DNA of 64,000 nucleotides, taken from contig JBEIPV010000002.1 of assembly GCA_040376855.1 (NCBI GenBank), positions 3,129 through 67,128 of the forward strand. The letters are read 5' to 3'. The DNA comes from Bacteriovorax sp040376855 (lineage in GTDB: Bacteria; Bdellovibrionota; Bacteriovoracia; Bacteriovoracales; Bacteriovoracaceae). A program made the translations under genes and the position numbers. Every line of letters starts with the position of its first letter. Position 1 is the first letter of the stretch. Under the pieces are notes generated by a model. The model did not search any database. It saw only the letters and a program-made list of their open reading frames with translations, and was not told the origin of the DNA. Below, piece by piece: positions 16,232 through 24,606 of this stretch.

Positions 16232-17463
16232 TATACCTTCCATCTAAACTGAATGGTCTCCCACTCATGACATTGTGGACAACGCCAGAATAAACTATCC
16301 GAGTTATATCCGCATTGGCGGCAATAGTGTTTTGCCAGTGTCTGATGAAGGTTAACTAACAGACCTTTTGTCTGCTCAAGCGCTTCATCTTTCTTTTGTA
16401 GTTCAATTAATAACTTGATGTATTCGACTTTCATAACTTCAGATGAATTTTTATTATTATCCATCCAGCCTTTTAAAATCTCGAAAGCCTCTCCGCTCAT
16501 TCCCTGATCTTTTAAAAGACGAACTTTTGAAAGAATCACTGAAGCTGAGTTAATCAGGTCTTTGTCATCCAATTCCAGGAAGTATTTTCTTAGAATTTCC
16601 AGGCGAGCCTGATAAGTCTTTTTTAGCTCTTCATTGTTCGTTTTAAAATCTTCTGCAATTGAGACGAAAATAAAAGACGCATACATTGGATGCTCTTTTA
16701 AAATTTCTAAAAGTAAAAACTTTCCTTGGTCCAGATCGCCACTTACTAAAAACAATTTCAGTCTTAAAATCTTAGCTGATACAGATGGTGCAAATCTAAA
16801 AGCGTCTTCCAGGTCTTCTTCACATTTCTTAAAGTCACCTTTTTCAAAATGTTGTTTCGCTTTTTGAACCAAAATATGAGAAATCGTTTCGGCCTGATTC
16901 TGCTGCCCTACTTTTGAAAGCATAATGCGGCAGTTGTAAGCTTGATCCCAGTCTTCTGTGTCTTCGTAAATTCGACAAAGGGCCTGGATCACTTCAGTTT
17001 GATCGCGGTTAATTTTTAAAACATCGCGGTAAGTTTCAATCGCTTTATCAACGAATCCACCTTTATCAAAATCTATCGCCAGCTCTTTTAAAGCACGAAG
17101 GCGGTGTGATTCAGAAATGCTTTCTCTGGCAATCAATGATCTGTGGATACTGATGGCCTTTTCAATTTCCCCGTTACTTCTAAATAGTCCACCAAGTGCA
17201 AAGTATGTTTCAATCGTTTCGCGGTTGATATCTACGGCACTTAGGAATTCTTTAATCGCCAAGTCTTTGTTTCCGGAAATCAGGTATTGAGTGGCATTTA
17301 AAAAGATTTTTGACTGAGCTTCAAAAATAGAATTTCTATAACGTTTAGAAAGTTTTGCTCCCGTCTCTTTTTCTATCAGGTAATGATAGACCAGCACGAT
17401 CGTAATTAAGATCGCAACCACTGCCAGTAAATGTTCTTGTATCCAAGGGAGAACTGATTCCAT
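16231..17463 (-). CDS. lapB: LapB/YciM-type TPR protein (LPS assembly regulator)
   Basis: One N-terminal membrane helix (about 10-28) is followed by tetratricopeptide repeats through about residue 375 and a C-terminal rubredoxin-like zinc ribbon, CRQCGYNS...CPQCHEW, with two C-x2-C pairs. This layout, and early blocks such as ETYFALGGLFRSNGEIEKAISIHRSL, match E. coli LapB (YciM). LapB sits on the cytoplasmic face of the inner membrane and adjusts LPS synthesis by guiding LpxC to FtsH. The 410-residue length is close to the E. coli protein. It is located 14 bp downstream of sppA and overlaps the next gene by one base. In this lineage the LpxC link is assumed from the family. Confidence 0.88.
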   Translation of the reverse strand: MESVLPWIQEHLLAVVAILITIVLVYHYLIEKETGAKLSKRYRNSIFEAQSKIFLNATQYLISGNKDLAIKEFLSAVDINRETIETYFALGGLFRSNGEIEKAISIHRSLIARESISESHRLRALKELAIDFDKGGFVDKAIETYRDVLKINRDQTEVIQALCRIYEDTEDWDQAYNCRIMLSKVGQQNQAETISHILVQKAKQHFEKGDFKKCEEDLEDAFRFAPSVSAKILRLKLFLVSGDLDQGKFLLLEILKEHPMYASFIFVSIAEDFKTNNEELKKTYQARLEILRKYFLELDDKDLINSASVILSKVRLLKDQGMSGEAFEILKGWMDNNKNSSEVMKVEYIKLLIELQKKDEALEQTKGLLVNLHQTLAKHYCRQCGYNSDSLFWRCPQCHEWETIQFRWKV

Positions 17464-17477
17464 TAAACTCTCTATTT

Positions 17478-18395
17478 TTATTTAAACATTAAGCGCGGCT
17501 TTGTATTGGCCATTTCTGCTAATGAATTAAAATTTAAATTACTAACGCTTTCTTCAAGTGAACCCATAATATCTAAAAAGCCCATCTTTCTTTTCTTTTC
17601 AAGAAATTTTAAAGCAAACTCATCTTTTAACTTCAGGTCTTTGTGAATTTGTCTTCCCGCTGTCCATAAACTTCCCATGGCATCAACCAGGCCTGCTTCC
17701 ATTGCACTTTCGCCTGAGAAGATTTGTCCCTGAGCAAGCTCATTGATGTCACCTTTAATAACTTTCGCTCTTCTCTTCATGATGTCACCGATGAATTGCT
17801 TATGAACACCAGCAATCAAACTATCCATCATATCTTTTTCTTCTTGAGTTAAAGAACGTGCCGGATTCCCTGCATCTTTGTAGCGACCAGCTTTCACTGT
17901 CTGAGGAGAAACTTTTGCGAACTCATACAACTTAGATAAATCCATGAACTCCATGATGACCCCAATTGATCCTGTCAGTGTTCCTGGGTTGGCCCAAATT
18001 TTTCTTGTAGCTGCACCAATATAATATCCACCACTCGCAGCGATTGATCCAAACGATGCGTAGATTGGTTTGGTTTGATCGATACGCTGAATTTCTTCAT
18101 AAATTTCCTGAGTCGGACCTACGGCCCCACCGGGAGAATCAATTCTTAAAATAATGGCCTGAAGTTGTTTATCTTCTTCAGCAGTTTGAAGCATCTCGAT
18201 AGTCTCTTTAGAGTCCATGATCGCGCCTTCAATGGTGATAACACCAATGTGTGCTTTATTAGATTTCTTTTGAACTAATGATGTCTCGTTAAATGCATTC
18301 ATTGTGACATAAGCAAAGACAACTAGAATGACGAAGAAAACGAAAACCATGGCAAATATGCCAAACAAGGCCTTGGTATTTTTAGAAGACGTCAC
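17478..18395 (-). CDS. sppA: Signal peptide peptidase SppA (S49)
   Basis: A GTG start at 18395 with GGAG upstream gives 305 residues. There is one N-terminal membrane helix (about 11-33) and a single S49 protease domain, as in the short (36-kDa type) SppA. Features are the LRIDSPGGAVGPTQEIYEEI block, the nucleophile Ser in IAASGGYYIGAA, and the general-base Lys region VKAGRYKDAGNP. It degrades signal peptides left in the membrane after secretion. It is the first gene of the minus-strand run sppA-lapB and so on, with about 165 bp to the divergent gene at 18564. Confidence 0.93.
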   Translation of the reverse strand: MTSSKNTKALFGIFAMVFVFFVILVVFAYVTMNAFNETSLVQKKSNKAHIGVITIEGAIMDSKETIEMLQTAEEDKQLQAIILRIDSPGGAVGPTQEIYEEIQRIDQTKPIYASFGSIAASGGYYIGAATRKIWANPGTLTGSIGVIMEFMDLSKLYEFAKVSPQTVKAGRYKDAGNPARSLTQEEKDMMDSLIAGVHKQFIGDIMKRRAKVIKGDINELAQGQIFSGESAMEAGLVDAMGSLWTAGRQIHKDLKLKDEFALKFLEKKRKMGFLDIMGSLEESVSNLNFNSLAEMANTKPRLMFK

Positions 18396-18563
18396 AAAAA
18401 CTCCATTTTTTGATCAAACCCATTAAATTATTCAACTCTATAGTCTCAAAAACAAAGGGCTACGTAAACAAACTTTCAAAAAGTCCGACAAAAGACCTCA
18501 AGTTCTAAACACATTCATCCGATCAATAGAAAGATCCGATAAGCTGGGTCACAGGAGTATGTT

Positions 18564-18896
18564 ATGAAGAAAAAAATTGTTTCGCTCTCTCTTCTGACTC
18601 TAGGAGTTTGTTCGCTGGCCTTTGCAGCGGAATACAAAACCCCAGAGGTTGGTTTTAAGCAGCATGCGGCACCATCCAAAGAAATGAAAACTGCGGATTT
18701 TGGTGAGCACTACAAAGTGGAAATGGGAGTGGAGACGACAAGGCAGATTGCTTCGGAAGAAGAAGTCGAGTCTGATCGTGAGCCTTCTTCGGTAGCTGCA
18801 AAAGCTAAGAAGAAATTCGTTCCAACACCAGAGGTTAAGGAAGCTCCAGCAGAAGTTCCACAACCATGGCTTTACAGGACCGAAAACGGTAAGTAA
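18564..18896 (+). CDS. Small secreted protein, function unknown
   Basis: The 110-residue product begins with a signal peptide (about 1-21, cleavage after SLAFA). The mature part is hydrophilic and appears disordered: Lys/Glu-rich with a run EEEVESD near the middle and Pro/Ala/Glu repeats (PTPEVKEAPAEVPQ) towards the end. No domain is recognised. AGGAG stands 7 bases before the ATG. It is a single gene between the divergent sppA and the convergent rlmN (4 bp between stops). The 165 bp before it hold no convincing promoter; an ATCCGATAA sequence at 18534 was considered and rejected. Confidence 0.65.
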   Translation: MKKKIVSLSLLTLGVCSLAFAAEYKTPEVGFKQHAAPSKEMKTADFGEHYKVEMGVETTRQIASEEEVESDREPSSVAAKAKKKFVPTPEVKEAPAEVPQPWLYRTENGK

Positions 18897-18900
18897 AAAA

Positions 18901-20019
18901 TTATTGTTTTGAAAACTGCATCTCGAAGGCCTTCGATTTATCGATGTCCCAGAGATTCAGTTTTTCATATTCACTTTTTAACTGACCGCAGGCCGCCAGG
19001 ATGTCTCCACCCTTCGTCGTTCTAGTCGTACAGACGAATCCGCGTTTTAAAAGTGACTCTTGAAACCAGATGATTTTCGAGTTGCTTGGACGTTTGAACT
19101 TCGAATCCGGAAAATCATTGTATGGAATGATGTTAATCTTTGATTTGCTCTTTTCTAAAAGATCACAAAGTCCGTCGATGTCTTCCTGGCGATCGTTCAG
19201 ATCAGCAATCAGAATGTATTCGTACGTGATTCTTCTATAAGCTTTTAGAGGAACTTTCTTAATAGCATTGAAAAGTCTTTCAAGATCATAAGCTTTGTTA
19301 ATCGGCATTAACTCAGTTCGGATATCGTTGTGAGCAGCGTGCAGAGAAATAGCGATATTGACCGGCGGGAAGTCCCACATTTTTTCAATTTGAGGAACAA
19401 GTCCTGACGTTGAAAGTGTGATCTTTCTTTGAGAAAGACCCAGACCTTTATCTTCCATAAAAATGATCGTTGCTGAACGAACGTTATCATAATTATGAAG
19501 AGGTTCACCCTGCCCCATGAAAACGATGTTTGAAAGTCGCTCACTTTCTGGTGCATTTTCTTTTAGCCAGTGAGAGATGGCCATGAACTGACCTACGATT
19601 TCGTCAGCTAGTAAGTTTCTTTTTAATCCCATTGTTCCCGTGTGACAGAATGTACATCCAATCGCACACCCAACCTGAGAAGAGATACACAGAGTCAGAC
19701 GATCCTTTGCCGGTATCGCTACTGTCTCAACCGTTTGTCCGTCACGCATCTTAACTAAGAACTTTCTCGTCCCATCTTTTGAAAGTCCATGCCAGATAAC
19801 TGTCGGTAAACTTAAATCAAAGTTATTTTCAAAGTCCTCGCGGATCTTCTTAGAGATATTCGTCCATTTAGAAAGATCCCTTTCTTGGATTTTGTACATC
19901 CATTGGTAGACCTGATCGGCCGCGAACTTTGCCAACCCCTGAGAAGACAGGTAGTCGCGAAGCTCGTTAAGAGACAGGGCGTATAAAGACGGTTTTTCTA
20001 GTTTTAGATTGATACTCAT
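18901..20019 (-). CDS. rlmN: Dual-specificity RNA methyltransferase RlmN
   Basis: This 372-residue radical-SAM enzyme has the RlmN signature: the cluster motif CAIGCTFC (about 117-124), GQGEPLHNYDNV, ITLSTSGLVP, and near the C-terminus a Cys in AACGQL that serves as the methyl-carrying residue in the family. RlmN methylates C2 of A2503 in 23S rRNA and of A37 in some tRNAs, using a 4Fe-4S cluster and two S-adenosylmethionines. An N-terminal helical domain (about 1-90) is present. The ATG lacks a clear ribosome site. It appears to be transcribed alone from a promoter at 20048-20076 and is divergent from the EEP gene. Confidence 0.96.
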   Translation of the reverse strand: MSINLKLEKPSLYALSLNELRDYLSSQGLAKFAADQVYQWMYKIQERDLSKWTNISKKIREDFENNFDLSLPTVIWHGLSKDGTRKFLVKMRDGQTVETVAIPAKDRLTLCISSQVGCAIGCTFCHTGTMGLKRNLLADEIVGQFMAISHWLKENAPESERLSNIVFMGQGEPLHNYDNVRSATIIFMEDKGLGLSQRKITLSTSGLVPQIEKMWDFPPVNIAISLHAAHNDIRTELMPINKAYDLERLFNAIKKVPLKAYRRITYEYILIADLNDRQEDIDGLCDLLEKSKSKINIIPYNDFPDSKFKRPSNSKIIWFQESLLKRGFVCTTRTTKGGDILAACGQLKSEYEKLNLWDIDKSKAFEMQFSKQ

Positions 20020-20047
20020 ATGAGGACGCTTATAGCAAAGTTTAAGG

Positions 20048-20076
20048 ATAATGGCGATAGAAAGTAATTTTTACAA
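20048..20076 (-). promoter_or_regulatory. Candidate sigma-70 promoter for rlmN
   Basis: Minus-strand TTGTAA (20076-20071), 17-bp spacer and CATTAT (20053-20048), predicting a leader of about 22 bases. Confidence 0.45.
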
Positions 20077-20082
20077 TTACCT

Positions 20083-20110
20083 TTTTACAAAACAAAAACC
20101 GAGCTATACG
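20083..20110 (+). promoter_or_regulatory. Candidate promoter for the secreted EEP gene
   Basis: TTTTAC (20083-20088), a 16-bp spacer and TATACG (20105-20110) end 7 bp before the ATG, so the message would start at or next to the start codon. The -35 match is weak. Confidence 0.3.
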
Positions 20111-20117
20111 CTTAGTT

Positions 20118-21065
20118 ATGAAAAATTTATCCTTATCATTTTTAGCACTTACGCTGTTATTGTCCCTTAAGCCGGCCCATGGTTATGATCATCCATCGGA
20201 GAGCGACTTATCAGTTGATAAATATGAGATTACTTCTCCGATACCTGAAGACACAGATGTGCTTCTTTCTTTTGGTAAAGCGAGTAAAAAACAACTGCCT
20301 CCTAGGAAGTGGAGCTTCCTTGTTTGGAATCTGCATAAAGGTGCTGATGAGACATTTCAACCTGAGTACCTGGCCCTGACTTTAGGCCGCGATATCATCA
20401 TGAATCAGGAAATTTTCCTGGATAAAAACATGAAAGACGCTTTCCGCTTTTTACCATTTCATGCATTTGAAACCGGGACTTCATTTTTTTCAGGCAAAGA
20501 AAAAATCCGCACTGGAGTTGCTAACATCAGTCCAGTGGCCCCGGTTATGACTCAATTTGTGAGAACACTTAACCTTGAGCCGATTGTGGCCACGCCAAAA
20601 TTAACATTGATTACAAGTTACCCGATTCGCTTTTCCAGAAAAAAATTAACCGTAGTGAATATTCACGGAATCAACTTTGTTTCAACATATGTTTTTCGCG
20701 CAGAACTTGAGCGAATTTATCGCCAGATTAAAGACATCCCTAGCCCACTGGTTTTTGCAGGGGACTTCAATACGTGGAATCTTGAGCGATTGAGTATATT
20801 AAGGCAGTACGCTCAGAAGTTAAAACTGACTGAAGCTCGTTTTCTTCCGGATAATCGTTTAACTTTTAACGGAAATCCGCTGGATCACTTCCTTCATACT
20901 AGTGATTTAAAAGTGACAAAAGCTCGTGCCGATATCCATTACAGAGGATCAGATCACAAACCTCTGACTGTTGAAGTCGAATACACTCGTTCGAAAGATG
21001 ACAATGAGACAACGGGGCCTGAATCAGATTTAAAAGTTGAAGAAGACGCTCAGTCTTTTCAATAA
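20118..21065 (+). CDS. Secreted endonuclease/exonuclease/phosphatase-fold protein
   Basis: A signal peptide (about 1-22) is followed by an EEP (DNase I-like) domain. Its diagnostic residues are all visible: Asn in LVWNLHKG, Glu in RDIIMNQE, the GDFNTW block and the terminal SDHKPL. Members hydrolyse phosphodiester bonds in nucleic acids, inositol phosphates or sphingomyelin; substrate is not readable from the sequence, and a secreted nuclease or phospholipase-like role would suit a predator (inference). An acidic tail of about 30 residues follows the domain. No ribosome site is seen before the ATG. Confidence 0.83.
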   Translation: MKNLSLSFLALTLLLSLKPAHGYDHPSESDLSVDKYEITSPIPEDTDVLLSFGKASKKQLPPRKWSFLVWNLHKGADETFQPEYLALTLGRDIIMNQEIFLDKNMKDAFRFLPFHAFETGTSFFSGKEKIRTGVANISPVAPVMTQFVRTLNLEPIVATPKLTLITSYPIRFSRKKLTVVNIHGINFVSTYVFRAELERIYRQIKDIPSPLVFAGDFNTWNLERLSILRQYAQKLKLTEARFLPDNRLTFNGNPLDHFLHTSDLKVTKARADIHYRGSDHKPLTVEVEYTRSKDDNETTGPESDLKVEEDAQSFQ

Positions 21066-21127
21066 ATAAAATCAGGCAACATTTTCCAGCACTCTCTAAA
21101 GATCAGTAAATCCCGTAAAATAAAGCA

Positions 21128-21136
21128 TGTTATAGT
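21128..21136 (+). promoter_or_regulatory. Extended -10 promoter element for the LysM gene
   Basis: TGTTATAGT is an extended -10 (TGn-TATAGT). It lies about 36 bp before the proposed TTG start. No good -35 is present, as is common for extended -10 promoters. Confidence 0.35.
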
Positions 21137-21171
21137 TTATTTAATAGGTATGCATCTTGGGGGAGTTTCGC

Positions 21172-22320
21172 TTGAAAAATAAAACAATGCTAAAAATAGT
21201 ATTCTTATCAATGGTCTTGTCATCATGTGGACTCATTGAAAGATTCAAAACGCCTGAACAACCTACAGATTCAAAAGATGCAACTGCCGATACTTCCAAC
21301 TCATCAGTTGAAGCAGATTCTACTGACGATTTATTCAGCAAAACAATGGATGAAACAAGCAATCCATCTGCTACAGATAATCCAAGCAACATCTCTTCAG
21401 ATGATCCAGAATTAAAATCTCTGCAAGAAGAGTTCGCTCCAATGGAAGTTGAAAAGCAAGAATCACAAATTGCAGTGACTCCTAATACAAATGACCGCTC
21501 TCAAGAAGCTCCAGTTCTAGTTGAAGAAGCTCTTCCAGAAATTAAAACTGAAGTTGAGCCAGCAACTTACTCTGAGTCAGGACAAATTAAGACTTACAAA
21601 GTGCAAAGAGGTGAAACTCTTATGCAGATTGCTTTCAAACTTTACGGTGATATTTCGAAGTGGAAAGAAATCAAAAACATGAACCCGTTAATGAACAACT
21701 CTTCACTTCAGGCCAACACGCAATTAAAGTACCGTGCACCTGCTTCTCCATTTGTTTGGAATCCAGCTGGAACTCCATACATGATCAAGACTGGTGAAAC
21801 TCTTGGAACAATTTCAAACACAGTCTACTCGACTCCAAAAAAGTGGAAAGATATCTGGGAAAACAATAAGCCGATGATTAAAAATCCAAACGTGATTTAT
21901 GCAGGATTCACTCTGTATTACACGAATGGTGGAATGGCGAACTTCGTTCAGCCAAAAGCTGCTCAACCGACAAAAGAAATTTTCGCTCGTGAACTAGCTC
22001 GCGATGCTGCTGCAAAAGAAGGCATCGTTGAAGAGGTTTTAGTTGAAGAAGCTATCGCTCCAAAAAACCTTAAATCGCCGTCATCGTCTGTAAACACTCA
22101 GACAATCATTGATTCTCAAACACTGAACCCTAATGATGAAACGCAAGTTGATGAAGCGATCCAGACTCTTTCAGCAACAAAAAGAGAGCAAGTTGCTAAA
22201 GCGGTTCTAAAAACAACAGTAGCACCAGAAAATTCAGAATTAGATTTAATTAATAATATCTCGGTACCACATGAACAAGAAATGGCACCGGATATCGACG
22301 AAGAAATTCAAACATTATAA
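21172..22320 (+). CDS. Lipoprotein with two LysM domains
   Basis: The best start is TTG at 21172, because GGGGGAG stands 6 bases before it; an earlier TTG at 21157 and an ATG at 21187 are alternatives. The N-terminus is a lipoprotein signal with lipobox LSSC. A disordered acidic region follows, rich in Ser, Asp, Glu and Thr (about 25-135). Then come two peptidoglycan-binding LysM modules: KTYKVQRGETLMQIAFKLYG and, about 60 residues later, PYMIKTGETLGTISNTVYST. The remaining C-terminal part is Ala/Glu-rich and probably disordered. It is likely an outer-membrane lipoprotein tethered to the wall. A strong terminator follows. Confidence 0.82.
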   Translation: MKNKTMLKIVFLSMVLSSCGLIERFKTPEQPTDSKDATADTSNSSVEADSTDDLFSKTMDETSNPSATDNPSNISSDDPELKSLQEEFAPMEVEKQESQIAVTPNTNDRSQEAPVLVEEALPEIKTEVEPATYSESGQIKTYKVQRGETLMQIAFKLYGDISKWKEIKNMNPLMNNSSLQANTQLKYRAPASPFVWNPAGTPYMIKTGETLGTISNTVYSTPKKWKDIWENNKPMIKNPNVIYAGFTLYYTNGGMANFVQPKAAQPTKEIFARELARDAAAKEGIVEEVLVEEAIAPKNLKSPSSSVNTQTIIDSQTLNPNDETQVDEAIQTLSATKREQVAKAVLKTTVAPENSELDLINNISVPHEQEMAPDIDEEIQTL

Positions 22321-22325
22321 CCAAA

Positions 22326-22356
22326 AAAAGCCCCACTCTAAGTGGGGCTTTTTTTT
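22326..22356. terminator. Bidirectional intrinsic terminator
   Basis: GCCCCACT (22330-22337), loop CTA, AGTGGGGC (22341-22348), with eight T after it on the plus strand and a run of A before it. It serves the LysM gene and the convergent 22366 gene. Confidence 0.9.
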
Positions 22357-22365
22357 GTCTTCTAT

Positions 22366-22788
22366 TTAACCTTTAAAAAATCTGCTTAAAAAGCCTTTCT
22401 GCTTCCTTTCGATATTTTCCATGACATTGCCTTTTTCCAGTAGATCTCGGTGAAAATCCGAGGCCAGTTGACTGTACTCCAGCAGCGAATTGTACTCTTG
22501 AACCGACAATAAACTGATCTTGGCCGCATTCAACTCTTCACAAAGAGCAAACGCGTATTGATTTAATTTTTCCAATGAAACGAAAGGCCCGATGGTATTA
22601 AATGGAGTCTTTAGTCCCACAATTTCTTCTGAAGTGTAGCGCTCTGTAAAAATTTGCAGGGCCACTTCTCTCTCTAAAATCCCTTTTTCATCCAGTAAAT
22701 AAAGCAGGTAGTAATAAGACTCCTGTCCATCTTCGGGAAACGGGTTAAAGAAATTATAAACGCCAACAATGTACTCTATTTCTTTCAT
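22366..22788 (-). CDS. Hypothetical protein downstream of the GH42-like gene
   Basis: This 140-residue protein is soluble, acidic and helical, and contains no motif I recognise. It starts with an aromatic stretch (YNFFNPFPEDGQESYYYLLYLL) and ends in a short basic tail (KQKGFLSRFFKG) that might touch membrane. Its ATG overlaps the stop of the upstream gene (ATGA, 4 bp), so the two products are probably made together and may act together. The shared terminator at 22330-22348 ends the unit. Confidence 0.7.
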   Translation of the reverse strand: MKEIEYIVGVYNFFNPFPEDGQESYYYLLYLLDEKGILEREVALQIFTERYTSEEIVGLKTPFNTIGPFVSLEKLNQYAFALCEELNAAKISLLSVQEYNSLLEYSQLASDFHRDLLEKGNVMENIERKQKGFLSRFFKG

Positions 22789-24509
22789 GAGAAAACTCCA
22801 AAATCGACAATAACTGAGCCTTCCGGAGACAGTTCAATTTCAATTTCGTTAGGAAAAGTCTGAACAATAACGTTAATTTCATCGAGTACTTTATAAACGA
22901 CAAAATTCTTCGTTAAGTTCATCTTAATCTTTTTTCTATAGCTGGTTGGGTTGTAAAGACTTAAACGTCTCACCTCTTCAAACTTCAATTCATTGGTCGA
23001 TGATGGTCTGGTTCTCCAATAGAAATCCAGTCCTTCAACGTTTTGAATCGGCACGTGAACAAGTGAGAAAGTTTCAACCAGGGTTTTCCAGAAATCGAAA
23101 TACTCTTGCTTTGAAAGCTCTTTAAAGCCTTCACCTTCGATCAGAACCAGACGTCCTTCACCAAGGGCAATATTTTGAATTTGAGTTTGAAAGTGAACCT
23201 TTTCAACATTCAGGTTATTTTCTAAAAAGAATGTCTCAAATCTTTGATTGAACTCATCAGACAGACCTGAGCGGTTTAAAATCACTCGCCCGCCATTCAT
23301 GAAAGTCTTCAAAATAAAGTTAAAAATCGTACGGTCCACATCGTGGCCATGGAAAAGTAAAATATTTTCCTGATACGGATTTTTATTTTCATGAAGCTTT
23401 AAAGTATCACTGTGAATAACTTTATAACTCCAACCAAAACTTGCCTTCAGGTATTCCCATAAATTTAAGTCTGCCCAGCTTTGAAATAGTGAGCTCACGC
23501 CATCAATTCTTTCAAAAACTTTGAAAAATGACAGTGGCTGGAATGAAGTAATATCTTCGTGGTCATAAGCTGTACTTGCCAGACGAGATGGCAAATAAGA
23601 ATTGGCAACCAGATCGTTTAATTCTCTCGTCAACACACCTTTTTTCAGGCGGTGAGATAGAAGAACTGACGAGGGGATAATATCTTTTGCCAGAGCTTCG
23701 TAAAGCTCGGCCGAATAATCTGCCGTTAAAATTGTGCCATACAAACGTTTTAAAAAGTTCTCAGTTCCCGCTCCTAAAAACGCGACATCGAGACTTCCTT
23801 CAAAGTTGTCTCTGATAGATTCACGAGCGTTAGTCTCGTATAGATTTTGAATTGTTTTATTAAACTCAAAAGCATACTGACGTTCTTCAATTGGGGATAA
23901 GACTGTGTCTTCAGATTTTTTTGTCTGTAAAAAACGTGAGAAGGCCTGTTCGAAAGTTTTTGAAGAGTCTTCAATGAAACTTCTGTACTGCCCGTCTTTG
24001 AAATAACCTGAACGGATACCCCAAACGTCAGAAGAAATTTTATTTACTGAAAAATATTGACCTAATTTTTTTACAAAACGATCAAAAGCTTCAAAAACTC
24101 TCGGATCAAAAAAAGAATAAATTTTAACTAAATGATCATCAGCATCAATAATCCCGTAGGCCATTTGCTCATGATTCAACGCCACGCTCCTCGCAAGTAA
24201 ATGCGGCAATCCCCCATTGGGAAGAAACGGTGCTGGCGTCAGAGGAAGAAAGAACACAACGTTTTTTCCAACTTCTGTCGCAATTTCAACTAACTTTTTT
24301 AAATTTGTCTCAGGTCTGTGGTCATCAAAGTCAAATTGGTCACCCGTTTCGCTGTGAAAAGACCAGTTAAGGGGAATAATGATTTTTGTTCCAGGAAACT
24401 CCTGTAATTTTGTTTTCCATAGCGATGCAGACGTTTTCCAATAGAAAAACCAATTTTCTCCGGGAAAAACTATATCTTGGTCACGTGGAACGGGGGTCGT
24501 GAGACTCAC
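22785..24509 (-). CDS. GH42-like (beta-galactosidase-fold) protein, catalytic residues uncertain
   Basis: The GTG at 24509 has GAGGTG 6 bases upstream; another GTG at 24518 overlaps that site and is less likely. The 574-residue product has no signal peptide. Its first 100 residues follow the start of a GH42/GH35 TIM barrel: IIIPLNWSFHS, DQFDFDDHRPET, VFFLPLTPAPFLPNGGLPHLLA. A region at about 340-470 (ENILLFHGHDVDRTIFNFI, GGRVILNRSG) resembles the amidotransferase-like second domain of GH42 enzymes. The usual acid/base Asn-Glu pair is not evident: the matching strand seems to read SSDVWGIRSGYF. It may be a highly diverged glycosidase or a non-catalytic relative. The homology is inferred by eye. 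Confidence 0.6.
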   Translation of the reverse strand: MSLTTPVPRDQDIVFPGENWFFYWKTSASLWKTKLQEFPGTKIIIPLNWSFHSETGDQFDFDDHRPETNLKKLVEIATEVGKNVVFFLPLTPAPFLPNGGLPHLLARSVALNHEQMAYGIIDADDHLVKIYSFFDPRVFEAFDRFVKKLGQYFSVNKISSDVWGIRSGYFKDGQYRSFIEDSSKTFEQAFSRFLQTKKSEDTVLSPIEERQYAFEFNKTIQNLYETNARESIRDNFEGSLDVAFLGAGTENFLKRLYGTILTADYSAELYEALAKDIIPSSVLLSHRLKKGVLTRELNDLVANSYLPSRLASTAYDHEDITSFQPLSFFKVFERIDGVSSLFQSWADLNLWEYLKASFGWSYKVIHSDTLKLHENKNPYQENILLFHGHDVDRTIFNFILKTFMNGGRVILNRSGLSDEFNQRFETFFLENNLNVEKVHFQTQIQNIALGEGRLVLIEGEGFKELSKQEYFDFWKTLVETFSLVHVPIQNVEGLDFYWRTRPSSTNELKFEEVRRLSLYNPTSYRKKIKMNLTKNFVVYKVLDEINVIVQTFPNEIEIELSPEGSVIVDFGVFS

Positions 24510-24606
24510 TACTAACACCTCATGTCTTACAGTGTTCAGAGAAATTTGCTATAAATCTCTTCACTTATATTTTTAAAATTATACTCAACAAAAAGGTGGT
24601 TGTGCA

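Noticed and set aside
18516..18542. Two ATCCGAT words, the second extended to TCCGATAA, resembling a sigma-28 -10 before the 18564 gene
   Set aside because: No TAAA-like -35 lies 15 bp upstream of either copy, unlike the sites at 34730 and 37214.
24546..24573. TTGCTA-N16-TATTTT as promoter of the acyl-CoA dehydrogenase pair
   Set aside because: The region is so AT-rich that matches of this quality are expected by chance.
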